Shown here: one piece after another, positions 8,868 through 18,104 of the stretch
Layout: each line of letters opens with the position of its first letter
Position numbering within the stretch: the first letter of the stretch is position 1
NCBI GenBank assembly: GCA_963663025.1
Contig: OY760073.1
Coordinates: 744,001 to 808,000 of the forward strand
DNA length: 64,000 bases
Reading direction: 5' to 3'
Source: JAGWBF01 sp963663025
Lineage (GTDB): Bacteria > Chloroflexota > Dehalococcoidia > Lucifugimonadales > JAGWBF01
Notes under the pieces: model-generated
What the model was told of the DNA's origin: nothing
What the model saw: the letters and a program-made list of their open reading frames with translations, nothing else
Databases searched by the model: none
Translations under genes and position numbers: made by a program

Positions 8868-9554
8868 ATGAGGCTCTTCAGGAGACACGCAAAACACATC
8901 GGCTTGCAGGAGCTGTCGGGCTTCGTCGATGACCGTTTAGCGGTCAATCGGAAGAGGCAGGTCGAAGCACACCTGGAATCGTGCGGTCTCTGCCGTGAAG
9001 GGTTGGAGGGCCTCCAATACACGGTCGGCCTTCTAAAGCAGGCACCCATGCTCGCCCCCCGTCGCAGGCTCGTCATGCCGGATGCCCCTGCTGCTGTTGT
9101 GGCCCGCCCCATGATAATTTCGTGGGCCTACGGGGCTGCAGCATCGGTCGCTGTGCTGCTGGCCGTGGTTTTGGGCGCCGACCTGATGGGAGCCCTCCCC
9201 GGCGGTGGAAGCGATTTCGCCATTGAGGATAGCGCATTCTCAGACGACCAGTTTTCCAGCGCCGTCCCTATGGAGGCCGAAATGGCCGATTTCGAGGAGA
9301 CGGAATCATCAGGGGAGCCGGTGATGGAAGCCCAGGTGGCATCCAAGACGCTGGCTGAAGAGGCCCAGGAGTCAGAGCCTCCCAAGGAAGCAAGGGAGGC
9401 GCGCAGCACCACTGAAGCTCTTGAAGAGGCGCAAGAGGATGAAGGGACTCATATACTCTGGCGGGCGCTGGAAGGAGTTCTAGCCGCGTTGTTGGCGCTG
9501 CTCTTGGGGGTCGCCCTGTGGCGTATCCGGCGGTCGAGACGGCCAACTCCCTGA
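8868..9554 (+). CDS. Membrane anti-sigma factor with zinc-binding HC2 domain
   Basis: The N-terminal domain carries the anti-sigma zinc motif HLESCGLC (H-x3-C-x2-C) preceded by LSGFVDDRL, so it should bind and hold the sigma factor encoded just upstream. A first membrane segment lies near residues 84-106 (WAYGAAASVAVLLAVVLGA). Then comes a long acidic Glu/Ala/Ser-rich region, probably outside, and a second hydrophobic segment near 200-220 (GVLAALLALLLGVALW) with a short basic tail. Two membrane segments are unusual for this small class, which mostly has one. Product 228 aa. Confidence 0.85.
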   Translation: MRLFRRHAKHIGLQELSGFVDDRLAVNRKRQVEAHLESCGLCREGLEGLQYTVGLLKQAPMLAPRRRLVMPDAPAAVVARPMIISWAYGAAASVAVLLAVVLGADLMGALPGGGSDFAIEDSAFSDDQFSSAVPMEAEMADFEETESSGEPVMEAQVASKTLAEEAQESEPPKEAREARSTTEALEEAQEDEGTHILWRALEGVLAALLALLLGVALWRIRRSRRPTP

Positions 9555-9629
9555 CTGGGGTCCAGGTTGAAGCTACCTTCGGCGGCTGGTACACTGGCGC
9601 CGAAACCGACATTGGGACCGGACGAACTT

Positions 9630-10274
9630 ATGCTCCTAAGCGACAGAGGCATCCGTGAAGCCCAGGAATCGGGCATGATCGAGATCGATCCCTGGGATGA
9701 GACTCTGCTTCAGCCCGCCAGCATGGACCTGCGACTTGGCCGGAAGATACGGGTATTCCGCAACTCCATGGTGCCCTACATCGATGTCAAACAGGAGCTG
9801 CCGGACCTGACCGAGCTGGTCGAGATCGACGAGGTCAACCCCTTTTTCCTCCACCCCAGCGAATTCGCCCTCGGCGTGATCTACGAGCGGATCTGCCTGT
9901 CGCCCAGCATAGCCGCGCGCCTGGACGGCAAGAGTTCTCTGGGCAGACTGGGCCTGCTGGTGCATTCCACTGCGGGCTGGGTCGATCCTGGCTGGCGGGG
10001 GCACCTGACGCTAGAGCTGAGCAACGTGTCCAGCCTGCCTATCAGCCTGTACTACCAGATGAAGATTTCACAGATATCGTTCATGGAGCTTTCAACGCCT
10101 TCCGAACACCCCTACGGGTCTGGGAGTTTGGAGAGCAAGTACCAGGACCAGGCTGCCCCGGAACCGAGCCGTTACTACAAGAACTACACATCCAAGAGCA
10201 CCGCCTCCAAATCGGGGGGCAGGCGGCGCATTCCTAAAGGCGACCGGAACCGCGGCGAGCCCCTTCAGGGCTAG
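9630..10274 (+). CDS. dcd: dCTP deaminase, probably bifunctional (dCTP to dUMP)
   Basis: Trimeric dUTPase-fold enzyme supplying dUMP for thymidylate synthesis. Catalytic region: DGKSSLGRLGLLVHSTAGWVDPGW and HLTLELSN, with the catalytic Glu. The motif HSTAGWVDPG and the tail SEHPYGSGSLESKYQ resemble the Mycobacterium-type bifunctional dCTP deaminase/dUTPase more than the E. coli enzyme, so direct dUMP production is likely (inference). ATG 9630 (MLLSDRGIREA) matches the family start, while the in-frame TTG at 9567 would add 21 low-complexity residues. The C-terminus has a basic extension (SGGRRRIPKGDRNR). ribD begins 6 bp downstream. Confidence 0.93.
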   Translation: MLLSDRGIREAQESGMIEIDPWDETLLQPASMDLRLGRKIRVFRNSMVPYIDVKQELPDLTELVEIDEVNPFFLHPSEFALGVIYERICLSPSIAARLDGKSSLGRLGLLVHSTAGWVDPGWRGHLTLELSNVSSLPISLYYQMKISQISFMELSTPSEHPYGSGSLESKYQDQAAPEPSRYYKNYTSKSTASKSGGRRRIPKGDRNRGEPLQG

Positions 10275-10280
10275 CAGCCG

Positions 10281-11411
10281 ATGGATGCGACCTCAGGAGC
10301 TGACTCAGTTCACATGGAGCGGGCCATCCACCTAGCCCGAAGCGCCCGTGGTACCACCAGCCCCAATCCTTCAGTCGGGGCTGTCATAGTCAAGAATGGG
10401 ATGGTCGTCGGCGAGGGCTGGACATCGCCGCCGGGAGGACCCCATGCCGAGATAGTAGCCCTGCAGCAGGCAGGCCCCGGAGCGGGGGGCGCGGTCCTGT
10501 ACGCAACCTTGGAGCCGTGCTGCATCTGGGGCAGGACGCCACCCTGTACCGACGCCATAGTCGCCGCCGGCATTTCCGAAGTACATGCGGCGACCATAGA
10601 CCCTAATCCCAGGATTTCCGGAAAGGGACTGGAAGCCTTGAGGGGATCTGGGATAGTCGTCACCCGTGGGGTCTGTGAGGACGAGGCTTTGGTGATGTAT
10701 GAGGCTTTCGCCAAGCACATCAGGACCGGGCTTCCCTTCGTCACCGCCAAGTTCGCTGCAAGCCTGGACGGCAAGATAGCAACCCGGACCGGCTCTTCCC
10801 GCTGGATATCGGGAGAGGCCGCCAGGTGGCACGCCCACGAGTTGCGCAGAGGGTGCGATGCTATAATGGCGGGCGTCAATACCATCGTAGTAGACGACCC
10901 TCAGCTAACCGCCCGCTGGCCCGACGGGACCTTGCACTCCCGACAGCCTCTGAGGGTGGTGCTGGACAGCTCGGGTCGTACCCCTCCCGATGCCGCAATT
11001 CTTGCTCAACCCGGTGAGACCCTCATAGCGACGGTGGATATGCCTGGGGACAAGGCCGCAGACTTGGAAGCTGCGGGAGCCCGGGTTATGACGCTGCCAG
11101 GTACCAGCGATGGACAGGTGGACATCCCCCGGCTGCTGGAACACCTCGGTAAAGAGGGGGTCGTGGACATCCTGGTTGAGGGAGGAGGCGCTCTTCTGGG
11201 TTCCATGTTCGATGCAGGTTTGGTGGACAAGGTGACAGCCTACATCGCGCCATTGATAATTGGAGGCTCCGCGGCCCCGTCCCCCGTGGGAGGCAGAGGA
11301 GCGGAGGATATCTCCCAGGCCATTCGCCTCACACGGACCAAAGTGGAGACACTGGGGGATGAAGTCCTGGTCACAGGATATCCGACCCAGCCGGACCAGT
11401 CGGGGGCGTAA
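10281..11411 (+). CDS. ribD: Riboflavin biosynthesis deaminase/reductase RibD
   Basis: Bifunctional enzyme of steps two and three of riboflavin synthesis. The N-terminal deaminase has the zinc ligands PHAEIVAL and EPCCIWGRTPPC, plus SPNPSVGAVIV. The C-terminal reductase has TAKFAASLDGKIAT, SSRWISGEAAR, GVNTIVVDDPQLT and LVEGGGALLGSM, the NADPH-binding part. Full length (376 aa). It follows dcd by 6 bp and precedes ribE by 7 bp, so dcd-ribD-ribE-ribBA looks like one transcript. I saw no FMN riboswitch upstream. Confidence 0.96.
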   Translation: MDATSGADSVHMERAIHLARSARGTTSPNPSVGAVIVKNGMVVGEGWTSPPGGPHAEIVALQQAGPGAGGAVLYATLEPCCIWGRTPPCTDAIVAAGISEVHAATIDPNPRISGKGLEALRGSGIVVTRGVCEDEALVMYEAFAKHIRTGLPFVTAKFAASLDGKIATRTGSSRWISGEAARWHAHELRRGCDAIMAGVNTIVVDDPQLTARWPDGTLHSRQPLRVVLDSSGRTPPDAAILAQPGETLIATVDMPGDKAADLEAAGARVMTLPGTSDGQVDIPRLLEHLGKEGVVDILVEGGGALLGSMFDAGLVDKVTAYIAPLIIGGSAAPSPVGGRGAEDISQAIRLTRTKVETLGDEVLVTGYPTQPDQSGA

Positions 11412-11418
11412 CGAAGAG

Positions 11419-12021
11419 ATGTTCACCGGAATCGTCGAAGAGGTCGGACGGGTCACATCGCTGGAGCCCCCTCAAGCTCCCAGGAATATAGCCACGTTGA
11501 CTGTGGAGGCTGGGCTTGTGCTCGACGGGATGAAGCTGGGAGACAGCGTTGCAATCAACGGCGCCTGCCTCACGGTAGTCTCGCTGGACTCAGCCGGCTT
11601 CCAGGTGGAGATGGTCCCCGAGACCATGCGCCGCACCAACCTGGGGCACCTGGCCGAGGGCAAGCTTGTCAACCTGGAGCGCCCCCTGGCGGTTTCGGAC
11701 CGCCTGGGTGGCCACATAGTGCAGGGACATGTGGACGGCACAGGGACTCTCGTATCCATGGCGCCCGAGGGCGATTCGGTGATTATGGGTTTCGAGGCGA
11801 CGCAGGACCTGATGCCCTACATTGTGGGCAAGGGGTTCATCGCCTTGGACGGCGCCAGCTTGACCGTCGTTGATAAGGGCACTACCTCATTCACCATCGC
11901 CGTGATACCATATACCTTACAAAACACCATCTTCAGGGAGAGGCAGCTGGGAGACGTGGTTAACCTGGAGGTTGATGTGGTAGCCAAGTACGTAGAAAGC
12001 CTCCTGGATGCCAAGTCCTAA
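11419..12021 (+). CDS. ribE: Riboflavin synthase alpha subunit
   Basis: Catalyses dismutation of two 6,7-dimethyl-8-ribityllumazine molecules to riboflavin. The protein shows the two homologous lumazine-binding barrels: MFTGIVEEVGRV...LGDSVAINGACLTVV and GHIVQGHVDGTG...FIALDGASLTVVD. The C-terminal helix ends in VDVVAKYVESLL. The ATG at 11419 gives the conserved MFTGIVEE start; a longer frame to 11260 lies inside ribD. 200 aa, normal. Confidence 0.96.
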   Translation: MFTGIVEEVGRVTSLEPPQAPRNIATLTVEAGLVLDGMKLGDSVAINGACLTVVSLDSAGFQVEMVPETMRRTNLGHLAEGKLVNLERPLAVSDRLGGHIVQGHVDGTGTLVSMAPEGDSVIMGFEATQDLMPYIVGKGFIALDGASLTVVDKGTTSFTIAVIPYTLQNTIFRERQLGDVVNLEVDVVAKYVESLLDAKS

Positions 12022-12051
12022 ATAGACGAACCTCCCCCGGGAGTCTGCAGC

Positions 12052-13260
12052 ATGCCGCTGGCAAGTGTTGAAGAAGGCATAGAGGAAATCAGGCAAGGCA
12101 AGTTTCTCATTGTCGTCGATGATGAGAAGCGAGAGAACGAGGGCGACCTCGTCATGGCTGCTGAGAAGGTCACCCCCGAAGCGGTAAACCTCATGATTAC
12201 CGCCGCCCGGGGTCTTCTCTGCCTGCCCGTCGTCGGGGAGCGCCTGGATGATCTCAACATGCCATTGATGGTGAACGGAGACAACTCGGCCAAGTATGGC
12301 ACCGCTTTCACAGTCTCCGTCGACTACCTTAAGGGCGACACAACCACCGGCATATCGGCCTCTGATCGGGCTGCAACCATCATTGCAATAACAGATCCCG
12401 AAGCCCAGCCCGAGGATTTTGCCCGTCCCGGCCATGTGTTTCCCCTCAGATACGAGCCCGGCGGCGTCCTGGTGCGGGCCGGCCACACCGAGGCGGTCGT
12501 GGACTTGGTCAAGATGGCAGGGCTATACCCTGCCGGAGTCGTGTGCGAGATCATCAACCCCGACGGCACCATGTCCCGGATGGCTGACTTGGAGAAGTTC
12601 TCCGAAGAGCAGGACATCAAGATGGTCAGCATCGCCCAGATCATCGCGTACCGCCGGCGCCACGAGAAACTGGTCGATAGGGTTGCCGAGGCCAGGCTTC
12701 CCACATCCAGGGGCGATTTCAACATCATGGCCTTCAAGAGCGACGTGGACCCCGGGGAGCACCTGGCCCTGGTCATGGGCGAGTGGGACGAAGATGAGCC
12801 CGTGCTGGTCAGGGTGCACAGCGAATGCCTGACCGGCGATGTGTTCGGCAGCCTGCGCTGCGACTGCGGTGAGCAGAGACAAGGGGCCCTGGATGCCATT
12901 TCCAAAGAAGGCAAGGGAGTCTTTCTCTACATGCCCCAGGAGGGGCGGGGGATAGGTCTCCACAACAAGATCAGGGCTTACTCATTACAGGACCACGGCC
13001 TGGATACTGTAGATGCCAACGAGTCCCTGGGTTTCGAGTCGGACATGCGCCACTACGGCATCGGCGCTCAGATACTGGTTTCCCTCGGGGTGAAAAAGAT
13101 GCGCCTTCTGACCAACAACCCCAGGAAGCTGGTCGGTCTATCGGGTTACGGACTGGAGATAGTCGAGCGGGTCCCCATCGAGACCAGCGCCAACGAGGAG
13201 AACCGGGACTATCTCAAGACCAAGAGGACCCGCATGGGCCATATCCTCTGGTCCTGTTAG
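12052..13260 (+). CDS. ribBA: DHBP synthase / GTP cyclohydrolase II fusion RibBA
   Basis: The N-terminal half (about 1-200) is 3,4-dihydroxy-2-butanone 4-phosphate synthase: VDDEKRENEGDLVMAA, GISASDRAAT, RPGHVFPLR, RAGHTEA. The C-terminal half (about 205-402) is GTP cyclohydrolase II with the zinc site ECLTGDVFGSLRCDC (C-x10-C-x-C), QEGRGIGLHNKI and LLTNNPRK. It therefore provides both precursor branches of riboflavin. Last gene of the rib run. ribH (lumazine synthase), often next to these genes, is absent here and must be elsewhere. It ends 3 bp before the end of convergent prfB. Confidence 0.96.
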   Translation: MPLASVEEGIEEIRQGKFLIVVDDEKRENEGDLVMAAEKVTPEAVNLMITAARGLLCLPVVGERLDDLNMPLMVNGDNSAKYGTAFTVSVDYLKGDTTTGISASDRAATIIAITDPEAQPEDFARPGHVFPLRYEPGGVLVRAGHTEAVVDLVKMAGLYPAGVVCEIINPDGTMSRMADLEKFSEEQDIKMVSIAQIIAYRRRHEKLVDRVAEARLPTSRGDFNIMAFKSDVDPGEHLALVMGEWDEDEPVLVRVHSECLTGDVFGSLRCDCGEQRQGALDAISKEGKGVFLYMPQEGRGIGLHNKIRAYSLQDHGLDTVDANESLGFESDMRHYGIGAQILVSLGVKKMRLLTNNPRKLVGLSGYGLEIVERVPIETSANEENRDYLKTKRTRMGHILWSC

Positions 13261-13263
13261 CTC

Positions 13264-14365
13264 CTATCCGGTCCCTATAGTCGAGGCAAGGTAGGCGTTC
13301 AGGAACTCGTCCAGGTTGCCGTCCAGTGTGCCTTGTGTGTTGCTGGTCTGATGTCCCGTTCGGTGGTCCTTGACCATCTGGTAGGGATGAAGGACGTAGC
13401 TTCGGATCTGGTTCCCCCACTCGGCCGAAACGTGCTTCCCCTTTAGCTTGGCTACCTCTTGGGCCTTCTCTTCCATCTGGCGCTCCAGCAGGCGGGCCAT
13501 GAGTATCTTCATAGCAAACTCCCGGTTTTGGTACTGGGAGCGCTCGTTCTGGCAGGTAACCACGATGCCGGTGCTCAGGTGGGTGATACGGACGGCCGAA
13601 GCGACCTTCTGGACGTTCTGACCTCCGGGGCCGCTGGAGCGATAGAACTCCACCTTCAGCTCATCCGGCCTCACGCTGACCTCGGGGTCCTCCTCGGCCG
13701 CCGGCAACACCTCGATCAGGGCAAAGGATGTGTGCCTGGAGTGGTTGGCGTCGAAGGGTGAGAGCCGGACCAGCCGGTGCACGCCCCGTTCAGCCTTCAG
13801 GTACCCGTAGGCGTATTCGCCCGTTACCTCCGCTGTGGCGCTCTTCAGACCCGCCTCGTCGCCCTGGGATACATCCAGCATCTCGGTGCTGAAGCGCCTG
13901 CCTTCAGCCCAGCGGAGATACATCCTGAGGAGCATCTCGGCCCAGTCCTGGGACTCGGTGCCTCCGGCCCCGGCATGGACCGAAAGTATGGCGGGCCTGC
14001 TGTCGTAAGGCCCGGAGAGGGTAAGCTCGAACTCCTTGGCAGCGAGGGCGCTATGGACATCCCGGACCTCGGATTCCAGCTGCTCCTCCAGGGAATCGTC
14101 ACCTTCTTCCAGGGCCAGTTCAGCAAGTTCAAGGAGATCTGAGGCCCTGGATTCCAGTTCCCGCCAGAATCCTGCCTGCTCCTTCAGCTTGGCAAGCTGC
14201 TGCATCTTGTTCTGGGCTTCCTTGGGGTCGTCCCAGAACTGGGGTACCCCGGCCAGCTCTTCAAGATGCGCGGCCTCAGCTTCTTTGGCGGGGATGTCAA
14301 AGACGCGTCAACACCGAGTCAATGCTGTCGATCAGTTCTTTGACGCTATGCCTTTGTTCCTGCAT
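13264..14365 (-). CDS. prfB: Peptide chain release factor 2, with programmed +1 frameshift
   Basis: RF2 releases peptides at UGA and UAA. The first frame starts at ATG 14365 (MQEQRHSVKELIDSID) and meets an in-frame UGA at 14299-14297 after 22 codons. Shifting +1 at CTTTGAC continues as DIPAKEAEAAHLEELAG into the long frame ending at 13264, total about 366 residues. The recognition motif RLSPFDANHSRH and the catalytic SSGPGGQNVQKV are present. Low RF2 lets the ribosome pause at UGA and shift, so the protein controls its own synthesis. Annotation that ignores the shift would truncate the protein to start at 14205. It ends a five-gene minus-strand run. Confidence 0.95.
14296..14302 (-). promoter_or_regulatory. 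prfB programmed +1 frameshift site
   Basis: The sequence on the minus strand is CTT TGA C: the slippery CUU codon, the UGA stop and the C that makes termination slow, as in the classical RF2 site. Upstream, GTGTTGACGCGT shows no strong Shine-Dalgarno-like element at the position of AGGGGG in E. coli. Confidence 0.9.
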
Positions 14366-14396
14366 ATTCAACACCTTTGCTAGTTTCCGAATGGGG

Positions 14397-15065
14397 CTAG
14401 TGCGCGCTCCCGGCAGCTTGGTGGGCTTTGCGGGTAGGCTCCGGCATTCTCCTGCCTTTGCAGGAAGCCAGTACCCATTTTATCGAAGTATCAAGATCGA
14501 TTAAATGCCCAGGGGAGATGTACATTGGCCTAACTTTGTCCCGGGTGCGCACCGCCGCTCCAACGAACTCCCCTTTGTGGACTAGGGGGGTGTGAGACCC
14601 CGCCGACGAGGACATCTCATCGTGGGTGCCCACCAGGATGGACTTGGCGCAGCCGATGGTGGGGGTCTGGGTTAGCAGGCCGATGTGGCAGGCGAGGCCG
14701 AATCGACGGGGATGGGCCAATCCCTGGCCATCGACATATATGATGTCCGGTTGGGTCTCCAACATTTCCAGGGCATCCAGCAGGACGGGAGATTCTCGGA
14801 AGGAAAGCAGGCCGGGGATGTAGGGAAAGGGAGGCTCGCCCTCGGCGGTCTTGACTTCCACGATTTCCAGGGAAGGATACTCCAGCACCACTGCGGCGCC
14901 CCTCACGACGCCTTCTGAGTCGGGCGGTGATATGTCCAACCCTGCCAGGTAGCGCACCAAGTCCGGTACAGTGGAGACTGTCGATACGCTGCCGGCCAGT
15001 TGGACCTGCAGCTCTCTTGCTTGGGTCGTGGAGATGTCCCAAGGATGTATTCGGCGCAGTTTCAT
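14397..15065 (-). CDS. nfi: Endonuclease V (deoxyinosine 3'-endonuclease)
   Basis: Repairs deaminated adenine (inosine) by nicking the second phosphodiester bond 3' to the lesion. Family motifs: AGLDIS with the first catalytic Asp, PFPYIPGLLSFRE, YVDGQGLAHPRRFGLACHIG with the second acidic site, IGCAKSILVG, and PMYISPGHLIDLDTS. The ATG at 15065 gives 222 residues, the family size. A TTG directly after the recJ stop (15116) would add 17 residues. It lies about 50 bp after recJ and 31 bp before prfB. Confidence 0.93.
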   Translation of the reverse strand: MKLRRIHPWDISTTQARELQVQLAGSVSTVSTVPDLVRYLAGLDISPPDSEGVVRGAAVVLEYPSLEIVEVKTAEGEPPFPYIPGLLSFRESPVLLDALEMLETQPDIIYVDGQGLAHPRRFGLACHIGLLTQTPTIGCAKSILVGTHDEMSSSAGSHTPLVHKGEFVGAAVRTRDKVRPMYISPGHLIDLDTSIKWVLASCKGRRMPEPTRKAHQAAGSAH

Positions 15066-15116
15066 TTTGTACTTGGGCTCACTTCCCCGGCGGAGTTCAC
15101 GGAAGACCGACCTCAA

Positions 15117-16823
15117 CTAGGGTAAGTAGGAGGGGCGGAAGTCCAGGAGCTTCAGGGACATGACCCTGGTGTCGCCCCGACGCTCGGTGCTGAGGGTGTA
15201 TGCTGCATCAATGCGTACGACGCCGTTGGGCCATCGCTCGCCCAGATCGAAGGCTGTCGCATCCCAGGTCACTCCCCTCTCCTTGAGACGGAGCTTCAGG
15301 TGCTGCCCCCGTTCCCCGAGGAAACGCACGTTAACAGGTTCCAAGCCTCGGGAAAGGAATACTGGTGTTCGGTTGGCGGGGCCGAAGGGTTCCAAGGCTT
15401 CCAGCCACTTGTAGGTGTCACCAACCAGGCTGGCTGCTGGCGCCTCGACGTCGATCTCAAGGCAGGGCTCCAGGTCCTGTTCGTCCATAGCATCTGTGGC
15501 TGCACGCTGGAGCCTCTGCTCCAGGGCCGGCAGCTTATCGGGCGACACCTCCAGCCCGGCGGCCATGCTGTGCCCGCCGTGCTGGAGGAGGAGGTCGGCG
15601 CAGCCGTCAAAGGACTGGGCAAGGTTGAATCCGGGAATGCTCCGGGCGCTTCCCCGGAGCACGCCGTCTTTCCGGGAGAGGACGAGGGACGGACGGTGGA
15701 ACCGGTCCGCCAGCCTGCCGGCGATTAGCCCGGCGATGCCAGGCAGGACATCATCGTCGCCGAAGACGATGAACGGGGGCAGGGAGTCCTCTTCCAGGAC
15801 ATAGGCTTGGGCCCTGCTCCAAGCCTCCGCCGTCTGCCTTTGGCGCTCCCGGTTCAGCTGTTCCAAGCTGTCGGCAAGGTTCTCGCCTTCTTCCAGGGAA
15901 GGGGTGACCAGCAGGCGATAGCTGGACGACGCATGCTGCATCCTCCCGGCGGCGTTGAGCCTGGGAGCAATGGAGAACCCCACCGTCTCGGCTGTTATGG
16001 ATGCGGGCCGGATACCCGCCCTTCTGAACAATGCCTGAAGTCCCGGCCTCTCGGTCCGGCGCAGGTGGGCAACCCCTTGCTGGACAATGTGCCGGTTCTC
16101 TCCCCGCATGGGCACAAGATCGGCCACCGTACTCATCGCCGCCAGCTCATAGAGGGAAGGAGATTCTTCCATTCCCAGCGCCTTGCACACGGCCTGCACC
16201 AGCTTGAGGGCCAAGCCGCCGCCGGATAAGTCAGAAAAGGGACCCGGCCCTTCCGCCATCTGAGGATTGATGGTGGCCACGGTTGGAGTACGCCTCATAG
16301 ACTCGGGAGGGGCGTGGTGGTCGGTGATAATCACATCCATGCCCAAGTCTTGGGCGAAGGCCACCTCGGAGGCGGAGGAGATACCGCAGTCCACGGTGAC
16401 GAGCACCGAGTTGCCCATCTCCTTCATGGCTTGGAGGGCCTCGGTGTTGAGTCCATGGCCTTCGGCGACCCGGTCAGGGATGTAGGGGAAGACCTTTAGG
16501 CCCAGCGCCTGCAGGCCCTCGGCGACTATGGCTGTGCCGGTGACGCCATCCACATCGAAGTCCCCGAATATCCCCACGCTTTCCCCGAGTTTCTGGGCAA
16601 AAAGAATGCGCTCCACCGCTGGGGGTATTCCTGGAAGGGCGAAGGGGTCCGAGGGGAAATGACGGGCGGGATCCAGGAAGGTTTCCAGCTGGGTGGATGT
16701 GGTAATGCCCCGGTTGTACAGGACTTGGGAGATGACTGGGGGGATGTCCCATCGTCCCATTTCTAGGTGGGGGGCTTTGGGGTGAAGTTTCCACACCTTG
16801 CCCGTAGCGGAAGTGGCTGGCAT
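15117..16823 (-). CDS. recJ: Single-strand-specific 5'-3' exonuclease RecJ
   Basis: DHH-family nuclease of recombination and mismatch repair. DHH motifs in order: FGDFDVDGVTGTA, VTVDCGISS, ITDHHAPPE, and TVADLVPMRGENR. The DHHA1 domain follows with GIAGLIAGRLADRF, GSARSIPGFNL and QHGGHSMAAGL. The C-terminal oligonucleotide-binding domain ends with TLSTERRGDTRVMSLKLLDF. A GAGGAG ribosome binding site precedes ATG 16823. 568 aa, normal for the core enzyme. It is 36 bp downstream of fabF and probably co-transcribed. Confidence 0.96.
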   Translation of the reverse strand: MPATSATGKVWKLHPKAPHLEMGRWDIPPVISQVLYNRGITTSTQLETFLDPARHFPSDPFALPGIPPAVERILFAQKLGESVGIFGDFDVDGVTGTAIVAEGLQALGLKVFPYIPDRVAEGHGLNTEALQAMKEMGNSVLVTVDCGISSASEVAFAQDLGMDVIITDHHAPPESMRRTPTVATINPQMAEGPGPFSDLSGGGLALKLVQAVCKALGMEESPSLYELAAMSTVADLVPMRGENRHIVQQGVAHLRRTERPGLQALFRRAGIRPASITAETVGFSIAPRLNAAGRMQHASSSYRLLVTPSLEEGENLADSLEQLNRERQRQTAEAWSRAQAYVLEEDSLPPFIVFGDDDVLPGIAGLIAGRLADRFHRPSLVLSRKDGVLRGSARSIPGFNLAQSFDGCADLLLQHGGHSMAAGLEVSPDKLPALEQRLQRAATDAMDEQDLEPCLEIDVEAPAASLVGDTYKWLEALEPFGPANRTPVFLSRGLEPVNVRFLGERGQHLKLRLKERGVTWDATAFDLGERWPNGVVRIDAAYTLSTERRGDTRVMSLKLLDFRPSYLP

Positions 16824-16859
16824 AGCTCCTCAGTGGATAAGGATTCGAAATCGGGAGGG

Positions 16860-18104
16860 CTAGCGCGAGTTGGGTGCGCCGAGAATAAGCACCGAATTGT
16901 GCCCGCCAAAGCCGAAGGAGTTGCTCATGGCAATGTTGACAGGCTTTTTCCTGGCTTCGGACCGGGTGTAGTCCAGGTCGCACTCCTCGTCAGGGTGCTC
17001 CAGGTTGATGGTGGGCGGGATGACGTCGTCGCGAATCGCCATCATGCATGCGAAGGCTTCCAGGGCACCCCCGGCTCCCAGTAGGTGGCCGGTCATTGAC
17101 TTGGTAGAGCTAATGGGGACCTGGTATGCGTGCTCCCCCAAAGCCGACTTTATGGCCCTGGTCTCTTGGCGGTCATTCAAGGGCGTCGAGGTACCGTGGG
17201 CGTTGATGTAGTCTAGGTCATCTGCGCCGATGCCCGCTTGTTTCATAGCTGTTTTCATGGCGGTGGCCGCCCCGCTCCCGTCGGGCGATGGTTCGGTAAG
17301 GTGATGGGCATCGGAGGAAGCCCCGTAGCCCAGCAGCTCTACCAGGGGTTCTGTTCCCCTGCGGGCAGCGCTCTCCTCGCCCTCCAGCACCAGAAGCGCT
17401 GCCCCTTCGCCGATGACAAACCCGTCCCGGTCAGCGTCGAAGGGACGGCTGGCCCGGGGAGGGTCTTCATTGAAGCGGGAGAGGGCCCGCATGTTGCCGA
17501 AACCGGCAACTGCGATGGGACATATGGGCGCTTCGCTTCCTCCGGCCAAGACTATGTCCACTTCCTGCCTCCGGATCATCTCCCAGGCCTGTCCGATGGC
17601 ATCGGCGCCGCTGGAGCAGGAGGATACGACGCAGAAGTTGACCCCCATGGCCCCGGTGAGCATGGACACCTGGGCCGATGCCATGTCTCCCAGCATCATG
17701 GGAATGAGAAAGGGACTGACCCGGCGGGGGCCCTTTTCCTGGAGCACATCGTACTGCTGGGAAAGGGTGACGATGCCTCCGATGCCGCTGCCAACAACTA
17801 CGCCCACCCGGAAAGGGTCCATGGTGCGGGGGTCCAGGTTGGCCTGTTTCAGGGCTTCGATAGAGGCGATGGCCGCCATCTGGGCGAAGCGGTCCATGCG
17901 CCGGATTTCCTTCTTTTCCAGGAACTGCTCCGGCTCGAATCCCTTGACCTCGGCGGCGAAGGTGGTGTCGAATCCCTCGGGATCGAAGGAGGAGATGCGC
18001 TCAACGCCGGATGTGCCGTTGACAAGAGATGCCCACGTAGAGGAGGTATCGAGGCCTACCGGGCTGACAACACCTGCCCCGGTAACATAGACACGCCCGC
18101 TCAC
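16860..18104 (-). CDS. fabF: 3-oxoacyl-ACP synthase II (KAS II, FabF)
   Basis: Condensing enzyme of type II fatty acid synthesis. Catalytic triad visible: Cys in VVSSCSSGADAIG, His in NAHGTSTPLND, His in NSFGFGGHNS. Other marks are GHLLGAGGALEA and IPPTINLEHPDEECDLDY. The start GTG 18104 (VSGRVYVTGAGVVSPVG) has a good site, GGCGGAGGTG, about 8 nt upstream; an ATG at 18140 has none and adds a Gly-rich stub. The active-site context SSCSSG rather than TACASG is a modest deviation. No other fab gene or acpP is adjacent; the upstream neighbour is a radical SAM gene. Confidence 0.94.
   Translation of the reverse strand: MSGRVYVTGAGVVSPVGLDTSSTWASLVNGTSGVERISSFDPEGFDTTFAAEVKGFEPEQFLEKKEIRRMDRFAQMAAIASIEALKQANLDPRTMDPFRVGVVVGSGIGGIVTLSQQYDVLQEKGPRRVSPFLIPMMLGDMASAQVSMLTGAMGVNFCVVSSCSSGADAIGQAWEMIRRQEVDIVLAGGSEAPICPIAVAGFGNMRALSRFNEDPPRASRPFDADRDGFVIGEGAALLVLEGEESAARRGTEPLVELLGYGASSDAHHLTEPSPDGSGAATAMKTAMKQAGIGADDLDYINAHGTSTPLNDRQETRAIKSALGEHAYQVPISSTKSMTGHLLGAGGALEAFACMMAIRDDVIPPTINLEHPDEECDLDYTRSEARKKPVNIAMSNSFGFGGHNSVLILGAPNSR

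Noticed and set aside
10858..10866. TGCTATAAT promoter-like sequence
   Set aside because: It lies inside ribD with no gene start nearby; chance match in coding sequence.
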